Below are positions 1 to 5,575 of a stretch of 9,825 nucleotides of DNA, one piece after another (position 1 is the first letter of the stretch; every line of letters begins with the position of its first letter). A program made the translations under genes and the position numbers. The stretch lies in contig CANSLE010000067.1 of assembly GCA_947647645.1 (NCBI GenBank), positions 1 through 9,825 of the forward strand. The letters run 5' to 3'. This DNA is from an uncultured Microbacterium sp. Its GTDB lineage: Bacteria > Actinomycetota > Actinomycetes > Actinomycetales > Microbacteriaceae. Under the pieces are notes generated by a model. The model had not been told where the DNA came from. It searched no databases and saw only the letters and a list, made by a program, of their open reading frames with translations.

Positions 1-714
1 GAGCGCGTTCAGACCGCGTGCGAGGGCGACCGCTCCGAGCGTCGCCGCCGCGACGAAGGGGAGAACGGGAAGAAGGACGTCGAAGCCTCGTCCGAGCAGA
101 GACCCCGCATGCCAGGCACGCATGCGGTCGAAGGCGTCGGGATCGCTCAGCGTCATGCCGGTGGTCGCTCCAGCGAACACCGCACCCAGTGCCACGCCCG
201 CGAGCGTGAGTCGGAGCGGGTCTGCGGGCCCGCGCCTCGATGACCCGATGATCGCGACGCCCAGAGTGACCACGAGCGCGCCGGCGAAAGAGAGCCAGAC
301 GAGTGCCGACATGTCGCGCAGGCCGAACGCGGCGATGCCGAGGGCCACCGCGAACGCCGCCCCTGCGTTGACGCCGAGGATGCCGGGATCGGCCAGCGGA
401 TTGCGGGTGAACGCCTGAACGAGGGCGCCCGCTGCGCCGAGCGCGACGCCGACGACGAGCCCGGCGACGGTGCGCGGTACGCGCAGCTCCGCCACGATGT
501 ACCGGACATCGGGCGTGCCGCCGCCCGTGAGGGTCTCCACGACCGTACGCGGAGCCAGCGGATGGGAACCGATCATGAGCGACAGCACGACCGTGACGAC
601 GAGCAGCGCAGGCAGGGAGATCATCGCGACGACCCGATGGACGCGCACCCGCCTGCGGGACGGCGTCGGGGGGAGCGCGGCGACGCTCGCCCCCCGACGT
701 GAGGCGATGGTCAC
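1..714 (-). CDS. FecCD-family iron-siderophore ABC transporter permease (3' end beyond window)
   Basis: Inner-membrane permease of an iron(III)-siderophore (or heme/cobalamin-type) importer. It would form the channel that takes substrate from the lipoprotein encoded just upstream. The 238 codons present are open to the window edge; the family is usually about 330-350 residues, so roughly the C-terminal 100 are missing. Reading from a GTG at 714 gives a basic N-terminus rich in Arg, a first hydrophobic helix around residues 27-45 (VVAMISLPALLVVTVVLSL), then the FecCD hallmark region around residues 70-115, with RVPRTVAGLVVGVALGAAGA followed by QAFTRNPLADPGILGVNAGA. Further hydrophobic helices follow. 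The GTG start overlaps the TGA of the binding-protein gene as GTGA, a 4-nt overlap typical of translational coupling, and this fixes the start. The siderophore cannot be told from this sequence. A second permease and an ATPase would be expected beyond the left edge. Confidence 0.93.
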   Translation of the reverse strand, partial: MTIASRRGASVAALPPTPSRRRVRVHRVVAMISLPALLVVTVVLSLMIGSHPLAPRTVVETLTGGGTPDVRYIVAELRVPRTVAGLVVGVALGAAGALVQAFTRNPLADPGILGVNAGAAFAVALGIAAFGLRDMSALVWLSFAGALVVTLGVAIIGSSRRGPADPLRLTLAGVALGAVFAGATTGMTLSDPDAFDRMRAWHAGSLLGRGFDVLLPVLPFVAAATLGAVALARGLNAL

Positions 715-1640
715 CGTGCGGACAGGAAGCGCTCGATGTCGTCGAGGACGCGCATGCCGCCCTTGGGCCCGACGCCGGACACCCAGTAGCTGGTGTCGAC
801 GAGGGTCAACGAGGGGAAGGCGTCCGCGTTCTGCGTGATCGCCGCGGGGATCGTGGTCGCATCGTCCACCTTCGCGGTCGTCACGAAGACGTAGTCGGCG
901 GCGGCGTTGCGGACGTTCTCGGGAGAGATGTCCGCCTGAAGCCCGTCACGCCACTGCTGCGCGGGGATCGTCAAACCGACGCACTCGAGAGCGCTGCCGG
1001 CGAACGAGGTGGGGCCGTAGAGGCTCAGCGTCGTCTCGTCGCGCGGGCGGATCATGTTCGCGGTCTTGCCGCTCAGCGAGAAGGTGCTCTTGATGCGCGC
1101 GCAGCGGTCGGTGAACGCGGTCAGCAGCTCCTTGGTCTGCGCCGTCTTCCCGAGGGCCTCGCCCACCAGCAGGGCGTTCTGCTGCCACGGGTCGGACTGC
1201 GTCGCCATGAATACCGTCGGCGCAATGGCGCTGAGCTGGCCGTAGAGCTTCGAGTGGCGTGACTCCGTGCCGAGGATCAGGTCGGGTGCCAGCGCGGCGA
1301 TGGCCTCCAGATCGGGCTCCGGCACGGTGCCCACGGGGGTCACCCCCTCGACACCGAGGTATGCCGGCACTCCGGCGATGTTGCTCGCGACGGCGGCCCC
1401 CACCGGTGTGACACCCAGGGCGACGGCCGTGTCGAGTTCGACGGGCTCGAGGACGACGACGCGTTGGGGGGCGTTCGGCACCTCCGTCGTCCCGCGTGCG
1501 TGCGTCACGGCGTGCGTTCCGCTCGCGGTCGGCGAGGACGCGGACACGGCGGCCGTCGATGCGCAACCGCCGAGGGCGAGAACAGCGGTGACCGCGACGG
1601 CGAGGAGGGGCAGGGTCCGGCGAGGGGAGCGCATGGGCAT
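711..1640 (-). CDS. Iron-siderophore ABC transporter substrate-binding lipoprotein
   Basis: Class III (FepB/FhuD/BtuF-like, Peripla_BP_2) binding protein of 309 residues, normal for the family. The N-terminus has Arg residues at 4, 7 and 8, a hydrophobic stretch at about 10-24 and a lipobox LGGC with Cys26, so it should be an exported, diacylglyceryl-anchored lipoprotein. A low-complexity Ser/Ala/Thr linker follows. The domain begins near residue 50 with TTEVPNAPQRVVVLEPVELD and continues with the typical 'ALGVTPVG', 'DLEAIAALAPDLILG' and the C-terminal 'GGMRVLDDIERFL' signatures. The ligand is inferred to be a ferric siderophore from the family, the FecCD permease overlapping its 3' end, and the iron box upstream. 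An alternative start at Met3 (1634) is possible. Neither ATG has a recognisable Shine-Dalgarno sequence; a GC hairpin occupies the leader instead. Confidence 0.93.
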   Translation of the reverse strand: MPMRSPRRTLPLLAVAVTAVLALGGCASTAAVSASSPTASGTHAVTHARGTTEVPNAPQRVVVLEPVELDTAVALGVTPVGAAVASNIAGVPAYLGVEGVTPVGTVPEPDLEAIAALAPDLILGTESRHSKLYGQLSAIAPTVFMATQSDPWQQNALLVGEALGKTAQTKELLTAFTDRCARIKSTFSLSGKTANMIRPRDETTLSLYGPTSFAGSALECVGLTIPAQQWRDGLQADISPENVRNAAADYVFVTTAKVDDATTIPAAITQNADAFPSLTLVDTSYWVSGVGPKGGMRVLDDIERFLSAR

Positions 1641-1652
1641 CGCGTTCGTTCG

Positions 1653-1668
1653 GCCGCCGCGTGGCGGC
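1653..1668 (-). promoter_or_regulatory. GC hairpin in the leader of the binding-protein gene
   Basis: A perfect 6-bp inverted repeat, GCCGCC and GGCGGC, closes a 4-nt loop and ends 12 nt before the ATG at 1640. If transcription starts near the iron box, this hairpin would be in the 5' untranslated region, next to a start codon with no Shine-Dalgarno sequence. It could affect initiation or mRNA stability. In DNA this GC-rich a chance hairpin is also possible. Confidence 0.35.
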
Positions 1669-1672
1669 GTGA

Positions 1673-1691
1673 GAAGGGTTGGCTTACCTAA
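1673..1691 (-). promoter_or_regulatory. DtxR/IdeR-type iron box upstream of the siderophore uptake operon
   Basis: On the minus strand the site begins TTAGGTAAGCCAACCCT. It matches 15 of 19 positions of the actinobacterial iron-box consensus TWAGGTTAGSCTWACCTWA, with the left half-site TTAGGT intact. It lies 33-51 nt upstream of the binding-protein ATG. Family knowledge says Fe(II)-loaded DtxR/IdeR/DmdR binding here represses siderophore uptake when iron is sufficient. The box overlaps the proposed -10 element, the expected position for a repressor site. A role for the divergent hydrolase is less likely, because its own -10 is about 43 bp away. Confidence 0.8.
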
Positions 1692-1720
1692 CTATGTCTG
1701 CCCGCGGATGCCGCGCGCAA
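1691..1720 (-). promoter_or_regulatory. Candidate promoter of the siderophore uptake operon
   Basis: On the minus strand, TTGCGC (1715-1720) is followed after 18 nt by CATAGT (1691-1696), which keeps four of six TATAAT positions. The predicted transcription start falls inside the iron box. The -35 match is weak (TTG only), so the promoter call rests mainly on the -10 and on its overlap with the operator. Confidence 0.45.
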
Positions 1721-1733
1721 ACCCGGCGACGCC

Positions 1734-1750
1734 TAAGATGGACGATCGTG
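1734..1750 (+). promoter_or_regulatory. -10 element and leaderless GTG start of the hydrolase gene
   Basis: TAAGAT (1734-1739) lies 8 nt before the GTG at 1748, and no Shine-Dalgarno sequence is present. Transcription would start at or next to the GTG, giving a leaderless mRNA. This decides the start: longer in-frame readings from 1679 begin inside the iron box and add a basic peptide with no family resemblance. Confidence 0.55.
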
Positions 1751-2434
1751 ACCGAGAACCAGCGACAGATCCTCGATGCCGACGTTCGCGGGATCAGCGT
1801 CCTCGACGAAGGCCATGGACCGGCCGTCGTCCTCCTGCCCGAGGCGGGGCTCGACTACGCCTACTTCGGCGCTCTCGCCAGCATCCTGGTCGAGGAGGAC
1901 TTCCGGGTCGTGCGCATCGCGACGCGGCGCGCGGGGACTGCGACCATGCACGATCTGGCCCACGACGTCGTCGAGGTCCTCGATCACCTCGGAATCCCCG
2001 AAGCGTGGATCGGGGGCCACGGGTTCGGTGGGGCCGTTGCCCGTACGGTCGCCATCGACCATCACGACCGCGTCAACGGCGTGCTCCTGCTCGGAGTCGC
2101 CGACGGATTTCCCGCCGGTGACGCCTTCGATGCGGAGATCCGTGCCGTGTTCGGCGAGGAGTTCTCCCCGCAGGAGGACGTGCGACGGCTTCAGTCCGAT
2201 GCGCTCGCCGCGACGGATGCCGCCGCCTGGCGGCCCGTCGCAGACGCGACTCCTGTTCTCGTCATCCAGGGCGGCGGCGACCGGGTGACGCCCGGCGCCG
2301 CGGGGGACCTGTTGCGCGCGTCGGCGCCGGGACTGGTCAGCGTGAAGGCGGTCGACGGCGCGGGCCACTTCTTCCCGCTGACCCACCCCGGCGAGACATC
2401 CTGGTTCATCGAGGACTACCTCGACTGGGACTGA
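1748..2434 (+). CDS. Alpha/beta-hydrolase fold protein lacking the nucleophile Ser
   Basis: This 228-residue protein has the alpha/beta-hydrolase fold. Strand/oxyanion region: 'GHGPAVVLLPEAGLDYAYFG' (22-41). Nucleophile elbow: 'WIGGHGFGGAVA' (87-98). Acid loop: 'VIQGGGDRVTP' with Asp178. C-terminal 'DGAGHFFPLTHP' with the catalytic-type His207. In active members the elbow is G-x-S-x-G; here residue 92 is Gly (codon ggg, 2021-2023), so the Ser of the Ser-Asp-His triad is absent while Asp and His remain. The cap between strands 6 and 7 is short (about residues 120-165), which explains a length below the usual 260-290. The substrate is unknown. It may be a non-hydrolytic member, a binding or regulatory protein, or an enzyme with another mechanism. 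The GTG start is chosen from the adjacent TAAGAT. It runs convergently into the DJ-1 family gene. Confidence 0.85.
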   Translation: MTENQRQILDADVRGISVLDEGHGPAVVLLPEAGLDYAYFGALASILVEEDFRVVRIATRRAGTATMHDLAHDVVEVLDHLGIPEAWIGGHGFGGAVARTVAIDHHDRVNGVLLLGVADGFPAGDAFDAEIRAVFGEEFSPQEDVRRLQSDALAATDAAAWRPVADATPVLVIQGGGDRVTPGAAGDLLRASAPGLVSVKAVDGAGHFFPLTHPGETSWFIEDYLDWD

Positions 2435-2443
2435 CCCCCTCCG

Positions 2444-2460
2444 CCGCCGGCCTCAGGCGG
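2444..2460. terminator. Possible bidirectional terminator hairpin between convergent genes
   Basis: CCGCC (2444-2448) pairs with GGCGG (2456-2460) around a 7-nt loop, between the stop of the hydrolase gene and the 3' end of the DJ-1 family gene. It overlaps the last codons of the latter. No T-run follows on either side, so it is at best a weak or non-canonical terminator. Confidence 0.3.
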
Positions 2461-3001
2461 TCTGGCCCGCATGCTCTCCCTCGCCGATCTCCTCGACGAG
2501 CTTGGCGTTGAACGCCGGAAGATCGTCCGGGGTGCGGCTCGAGACGAACCCTTCGTCGACGACGACCTCCTCATCCAGCCAGGTCGCGCCCGCGTTCGTG
2601 AGGTCGGTCCTGAGGCTGGGGTAGCTGGTCATCGTGCGTCCCGCGACGACGTCCGCCTCGACGAGCAGCCATGCGGCGTGGCAGATCGCGGCCACGGGTT
2701 TGCCCTGCGCGAAGAAGTCACGTGCGAGCTCCACGGATGCCGCGTCGAGCCGCAGGTCGTCGGCGTTCACCACTCCGCCGGGGAGGACGAGGGCGTCATA
2801 GTCCGTGGCGTCCGCGCTCGCGGACGTCACGTCCACCTCCTGGCGGTGTCCGTTCTTCCCCTCTACGGACCCCGCCTCCGGCGAGATCATGACTGCGGTG
2901 GCGCCGGCCGCGGTGACTGCGTCCCACGGCGAGGTCAGCTCGCTGTCTTCGAAACCGTTCGTCGCCACGAAGGCGACCTTCTTTCCCGTGAGTGTGCTCA
3001 T
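2453..3001 (-). CDS. DJ-1/PfpI family protein (type 1 glutamine amidotransferase-like)
   Basis: This 182-residue cytoplasmic protein belongs to the PfpI/YhbO subgroup of the DJ-1 superfamily. It opens with 'KKVAFVATNGFEDSEL', giving the conserved Glu18. 'YDALVLPGG' is at 68-76, the nucleophile elbow 'AAICHAAWLL' has Cys107-His108, and the C-terminal part reads 'MTSYPSLRTDL' then 'DEEVVVDEGFVSSRTPDDLPAFN'. All expected catalytic residues are present and the length is normal. Members have been described as proteases, glyoxalase III-like enzymes or deglycases, usually linked to carbonyl or general stress; which applies here cannot be told. The start at 3001 is chosen because homology begins there and a TACCGT -10 lies 6 nt upstream. 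An in-frame ATG at 3049 would add 16 unrelated residues across the divergent promoter region. Confidence 0.93.
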   Translation of the reverse strand: MSTLTGKKVAFVATNGFEDSELTSPWDAVTAAGATAVMISPEAGSVEGKNGHRQEVDVTSASADATDYDALVLPGGVVNADDLRLDAASVELARDFFAQGKPVAAICHAAWLLVEADVVAGRTMTSYPSLRTDLTNAGATWLDEEVVVDEGFVSSRTPDDLPAFNAKLVEEIGEGEHAGQTA

Positions 3002-3066
3002 GCCCCGACGGTACGTTCGTGGCGGACACGGCGCCCGGGGGGTTGACACGGACGTATCATCGAGGG
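3002..3066. promoter_or_regulatory. Divergent promoter region with back-to-back leaderless -10 elements
   Basis: This 65-bp gap separates the DJ-1 family gene from the small Cys-tailed gene. On the minus strand TACCGT (3008-3013) lies 6 nt before the ATG at 3001. On the plus strand TATCAT (3055-3060) lies 6 nt before the ATG at 3067. Both spacings predict transcription starting at or near the start codon. No good -35 is visible at 17 nt from either. GAGGG touches the 3067 ATG directly and is too close to act as a Shine-Dalgarno sequence. Confidence 0.5.
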
Positions 3067-3213
3067 ATGGCTACGTCGAACCTCTCCACGCCGCAGGTCC
3101 CGTCGGACACGGAGGCGACCCGGCTGACGGGTGTGAAGAACCTCCTGCCGCTCGTCGATGACGCCTCCGATGCCGGAGGCTCGTGCTGCGGCGGCTCCTG
3201 CAGCATCGGCTGA
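3067..3213 (+). CDS. Small protein (48 aa) with Gly/Cys C-terminal tail, function unknown
   Basis: I do not recognise this protein from a named family. It is a polar N-terminal half rich in Ser/Thr/Pro (1-20), a short amphipathic stretch 'TGVKNLLPLVDDA' (21-33), and a tail GGSCCGGSCSIG (37-48) with Cys40, Cys41 and Cys45 in a duplicated GGSC unit. There is no signal peptide or membrane helix. Support for a real gene: a TATCAT -10 exactly 6 nt before the ATG, matching other genes here; it fills an otherwise empty slot between two genes on the opposite strand; and its end falls 25 nt short of the MFS gene's stop. The tail could bind a metal or be modified or oxidised. A RiPP-like leader-plus-core shape is conceivable, but no modifying enzyme is nearby. 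The DJ-1 family gene is divergent from it. Confidence 0.7.
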   Translation: MATSNLSTPQVPSDTEATRLTGVKNLLPLVDDASDAGGSCCGGSCSIG

Positions 3214-3238
3214 GGACGCCGCGGCGGCAGCAGTCGGC

Positions 3239-4717
3239 TCACGGCGCCGGCGGTCCCGCAGGGGTGTCGGCCGGCTTGCGGATGAGGAACGCGCTGATCA
3301 GCAGCGGTGTGCCGATGATCGCCGCCAAGAGGAACGCGGCTCGAGCTCCGGCCGCGCCCGCCGCCGCTGTGGCAGCCCCCTGTTGCGCGGTGGACGTCGA
3401 CACCGACGACATCACCGAGATGAGCAGTGCGATGCCCGCGGCGCCCGCGACCTGCTGCACCGTCGAGACGGTCGCGCTCCCATAGGAGTAGAAGCGCGGC
3501 TCCAGCGACCCCAGCGACGCGGTGAACAGGGGAGTGAACGACATGGCCAGCCCCACCGACAGCAGCGTCTGCGTCACCACCAGCATCCAGACCGGGGTGG
3601 TCTCCGTCAGGAGGGTGAAGCTCCAGAGGATGGCCAGCACGATGACCGTGCCGGGCAGTAGCAGCACGCGCGTTCCCCGCCGGTCGTAGATGCGGCCGAT
3701 GACCGGGCCGAGGAGTCCCATCGCGAGCGCCCCCGGCAGCACGACGAGTCCGGACGCGCTCGCGGACAGGCCGAGGGTGTTCTGCAGATAGAGGGGCAAA
3801 GCGGTGATCGTGCCGAAGAACGCCAGTGACATCACGGCGAAATGCGCGACCGACAGTGAGAAGTTGCCCGAGCGGAAGATACGCAGATCGAGGAGGGCGT
3901 CGTCGTTGCGCTGCAGCACCACCTGACGCCACGCGAACACCCCCAGCGCCAGCACCCCGACGGAGAGCGCGACGATCAGCGTGGTCGTCGCATTCTCGGA
4001 TGCCGCGGCATCCCCGCCGTGTCCGCCGAGTTGGCTGAGGCCGAAGACGACGCCGCCGAAGCCGAGGGCCGACAGGATCACCGACGGGATGTCGATGGGG
4101 GCGTGGGTCTGCTCGCCGAGATTGTGGATCCACCGCACGCCCACGACGAGGGCGACGAGGGCGATCGGGAGGACGATGGCGAAGATCCACCGCCAGGTCA
4201 GGTTGTCCAGGACGAGACCGGCCATGGTCGGCCCGATGGCCGGTGCGAGCGAGATGACGACGCTGACACGGCCCATCATGCGCCCCCGAAGGTGCGGCGG
4301 GACGACGTTCATCAGGGTCGTCATCAGGAGGGGCATCATGATCGCGGTGCCGGATGCCTGCACGACCCGGCCGAGGAGGAGTACCTCGAAGCCGGGCGCC
4401 ACCATCGCGATGAGCGTGCCCGAGGAGAACAGGCCCATAGCCGTGCCGAACATGGCGCGCGTCGTGAACCGGCGCAGGAGGAAGCCGGTGGTGGGGATCA
4501 CGACCGCCATCGTCAGCATGAACGCGGTCGTGAGCCACTGCGCCGCGACGGCGGTGATGCCGAGATCCCCGATCAGATGCGGGATCGCGACACCCATGGT
4601 GGTCTCGTTCAGGATCGCGACGAACGCTGCCGCCAGGAGCAGCCAGATGACACGGTTCTCCTTCGCGCCCACTTCGGTCGGTGCCGGGGTGATCGAGCCG
4701 GGTTCGGCGGAGGTCAT
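3239..4717 (-). CDS. DHA2-family MFS multidrug efflux transporter
   Basis: Proton-coupled drug exporter of the major facilitator superfamily, 492 residues with about 14 hydrophobic helices, the size and layout of the DHA2 (EmrB/QacA/LmrB-like) group. TM1 carries 'ILNETTMGVAIPHL' (35-48). 'GFLLRRFTTRAMFG' (78-91) is the motif A loop, 'LLLGRVVQASGTAI' (113-126) contains motif B with Arg117, and 'APAIGPTMAGLVLD' (158-171) is antiporter motif C, followed by 'WRWIF' (175-179). The 'GLSQLGGHGG' loop marks the central helix region, and the protein ends in a short cytoplasmic tail. The substrate cannot be predicted. The ATG at 4717 is supported by GAGGAG 4 nt upstream, the clearest Shine-Dalgarno sequence in the window. 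No regulator gene adjoins it, but a palindrome lies in the leader region. It is a single-gene unit convergent with the small Cys-tailed gene. Confidence 0.93.
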   Translation of the reverse strand: MTSAEPGSITPAPTEVGAKENRVIWLLLAAAFVAILNETTMGVAIPHLIGDLGITAVAAQWLTTAFMLTMAVVIPTTGFLLRRFTTRAMFGTAMGLFSSGTLIAMVAPGFEVLLLGRVVQASGTAIMMPLLMTTLMNVVPPHLRGRMMGRVSVVISLAPAIGPTMAGLVLDNLTWRWIFAIVLPIALVALVVGVRWIHNLGEQTHAPIDIPSVILSALGFGGVVFGLSQLGGHGGDAAASENATTTLIVALSVGVLALGVFAWRQVVLQRNDDALLDLRIFRSGNFSLSVAHFAVMSLAFFGTITALPLYLQNTLGLSASASGLVVLPGALAMGLLGPVIGRIYDRRGTRVLLLPGTVIVLAILWSFTLLTETTPVWMLVVTQTLLSVGLAMSFTPLFTASLGSLEPRFYSYGSATVSTVQQVAGAAGIALLISVMSSVSTSTAQQGAATAAAGAAGARAAFLLAAIIGTPLLISAFLIRKPADTPAGPPAP

Positions 4718-4721
4718 CGGA

Positions 4722-4727
4722 CTCCTC
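4722..4727 (-). promoter_or_regulatory. Ribosome binding site of the MFS gene
   Basis: GAGGAG, 4 nt before the ATG at 4717, fixes the start. It is notable because most other monocistronic starts in the window have no Shine-Dalgarno sequence. Confidence 0.75.
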
Positions 4728-4799
4728 GAAGTCGTCGGGCCACGCGACGGACGCGGGACACGGGGCGGGGATGGTGCGCGGTGGCGCAGAAGGGCGCGG

Positions 4800-4820
4800 C
4801 GTGCCCGCCAGGCGGGGACG
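4800..4820. promoter_or_regulatory. Operator-like palindrome upstream of the MFS efflux gene
   Basis: The core is CCCGCC-A-GGCGGG, a perfect 13-bp inverted repeat centred on 4810. Extending outward, 9 of 10 base pairs match over 21 bp, the only mismatch being 4803/4817. It lies at the predicted transcription start of the MFS gene. TetR- and MarR-type repressors often bind such sites before drug-efflux genes, but no regulator is encoded here and the site resembles no specific consensus I know. It could also be an mRNA-leader hairpin, although a 1-nt loop is unfavourable. Confidence 0.4.
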
Positions 4821-4882
4821 ACTCTTCACCCTAACGGGAGGGTCGGACACGGTATTCCCTCCGGGGCTGCGACGATCTCCCT

Positions 4883-5536
4883 ATGAGTGCGGTCCGTCAT
4901 CCCTCCCGAGTCGTCGTTCGCGGTCCGCTGTCCCTCGCCCTCGGTGCGGTGGTGGCGGTGACGGTGACGATCCTGGCGGGCGTCGCCCTGGGGCTGCTCG
5001 CCGGCTGGGCGGTGGTCGCTGCGGTGAACGTCGTGTGGGTGCTGCGAGTGGTCTGGCCGATGGATGCCGAGCGCACCCGTTCCCACACGACGGCGGTCGA
5101 TCCCGGGCGCCCCGTCGCGCGGCTCATCGCGCTGATCGGAAGCGTCGCGAGCCTCGGCGGCGTCGTGGCGGTGCTCGTGGGCCGAGGCAACGGCGGACAC
5201 GCGCACGCGTTCCTCGTCGCAGGCGTCGCGATCGCCGCCGTCGTCGGCTCGTGGGCATTGATCCAGGTGGACTACATGCTCCGCTACGCACGGGTGTATT
5301 ACTCGCGGTTGGCAGCGGGACAGCCCGGCGGCATCGACTTCAACCAGGACGAGGACCCCGCATACTCGGACTTCGGTTACTTCGCCGTGGGCCTCGGCCT
5401 GACCTACCAGGTGTCCGACAACGACGTCTCCGCCAACGAGATCCGTCGTATCGTGGTGGCGCAGACGCTGATCGCCTATCTCTTCGGCGCGGTCATCCTC
5501 GCCTCCGTCGTCAACCTCGTCGCCGGCCTGGGGTGA
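4883..5536 (+). CDS. DUF1345 family integral membrane protein
   Basis: This 217-residue membrane protein has hydrophobic segments at about 15-35, 36-58, 80-100, 109-129 and 188-213. Its C-terminal half carries the DUF1345 hallmark: 'ALIQVDYMLRYARVYY' (125-140), 'GGIDFNQDEDPAYSDFGYF' (149-167), 'GLTYQVSDNDV' (172-182) and 'IRRIVVAQTLIAYLF' (187-201). The family's biochemical role is not established, so none is assigned. The length is normal and the gene intact. The ATG at 4883 is the first start consistent with a short basic N-terminus before TM1; no clear Shine-Dalgarno sequence precedes it. The ABC exporter gene follows 36 nt downstream in the same direction, with its own promoter-like element, so shared transcription is possible but not required. 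Confidence 0.88.
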   Translation: MSAVRHPSRVVVRGPLSLALGAVVAVTVTILAGVALGLLAGWAVVAAVNVVWVLRVVWPMDAERTRSHTTAVDPGRPVARLIALIGSVASLGGVVAVLVGRGNGGHAHAFLVAGVAIAAVVGSWALIQVDYMLRYARVYYSRLAAGQPGGIDFNQDEDPAYSDFGYFAVGLGLTYQVSDNDVSANEIRRIVVAQTLIAYLFGAVILASVVNLVAGLG

Positions 5537-5538
5537 CG

Positions 5539-5553
5539 GCCCGCCGTCCGGGC
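5539..5553 (+). terminator. Short GC hairpin after the DUF1345 gene
   Basis: GCCCG (5539-5543) and CGGGC (5549-5553) form a 5-bp stem with a 5-nt loop, starting 2 nt after the DUF1345 stop and before the TAGAGT -10 of the ABC gene. No T-run follows, so termination would be partial at best. Confidence 0.25.
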
Positions 5554-5560
5554 GCAGGGT

Positions 5561-5575
5561 TAGAGTGACCCGGTG
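5561..5575 (+). promoter_or_regulatory. -10 element and leaderless GTG start of the ABC exporter gene
   Basis: TAGAGT (5561-5566) is followed by 6 nt and the GTG at 5573, with no Shine-Dalgarno sequence. This predicts an independent, leaderless transcript for the exporter and supports the GTG as its start. Confidence 0.5.

Larger units (their letters stand above)
4718..4882. promoter_or_regulatory. Divergent intergenic region between MFS and DUF1345 genes
   Basis: These 165 bp form the longest gap in the window and should hold both promoters. On the minus strand a weak -10, TAGGGT (4828-4833), would start the MFS transcript near 4820, leaving about 100 nt of leader with a Shine-Dalgarno sequence at its end. 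On the plus strand the only candidate is TATTCC (4853-4858), about 24 nt before the ATG at 4883. Neither has a convincing -35. A palindrome sits at 4800-4820. Confidence 0.4.

Noticed and set aside
1679..1747. Upstream extension of the hydrolase from TTG at 1679
   Set aside because: It would begin inside the iron box and add a basic 23-residue peptide unlike the family. The TAAGAT-GTG arrangement supports 1748.
3043..3048. Perfect TTGACA upstream of the small Cys-tailed gene, as a -35 box
   Set aside because: It is only 6 nt from the TATCAT -10, far from the required 16-18 nt, and no suitable -10 lies at the right distance before the ATG.
3067..3213. A RiPP (TOMM or lanthipeptide-like) gene cluster built around the Cys-tailed peptide
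   Set aside because: The tail resembles a core peptide, but the neighbours are a DJ-1 protein and an MFS pump. No cyclodehydratase, lanthionine synthetase, radical SAM enzyme or peptidase is in the window.
3057..4850. Long minus-strand open frame (597 codons) overlapping the MFS gene in another frame
   Set aside because: The composition is low-complexity Arg/Pro/Gly/His and the same strand carries the clear MFS frame.
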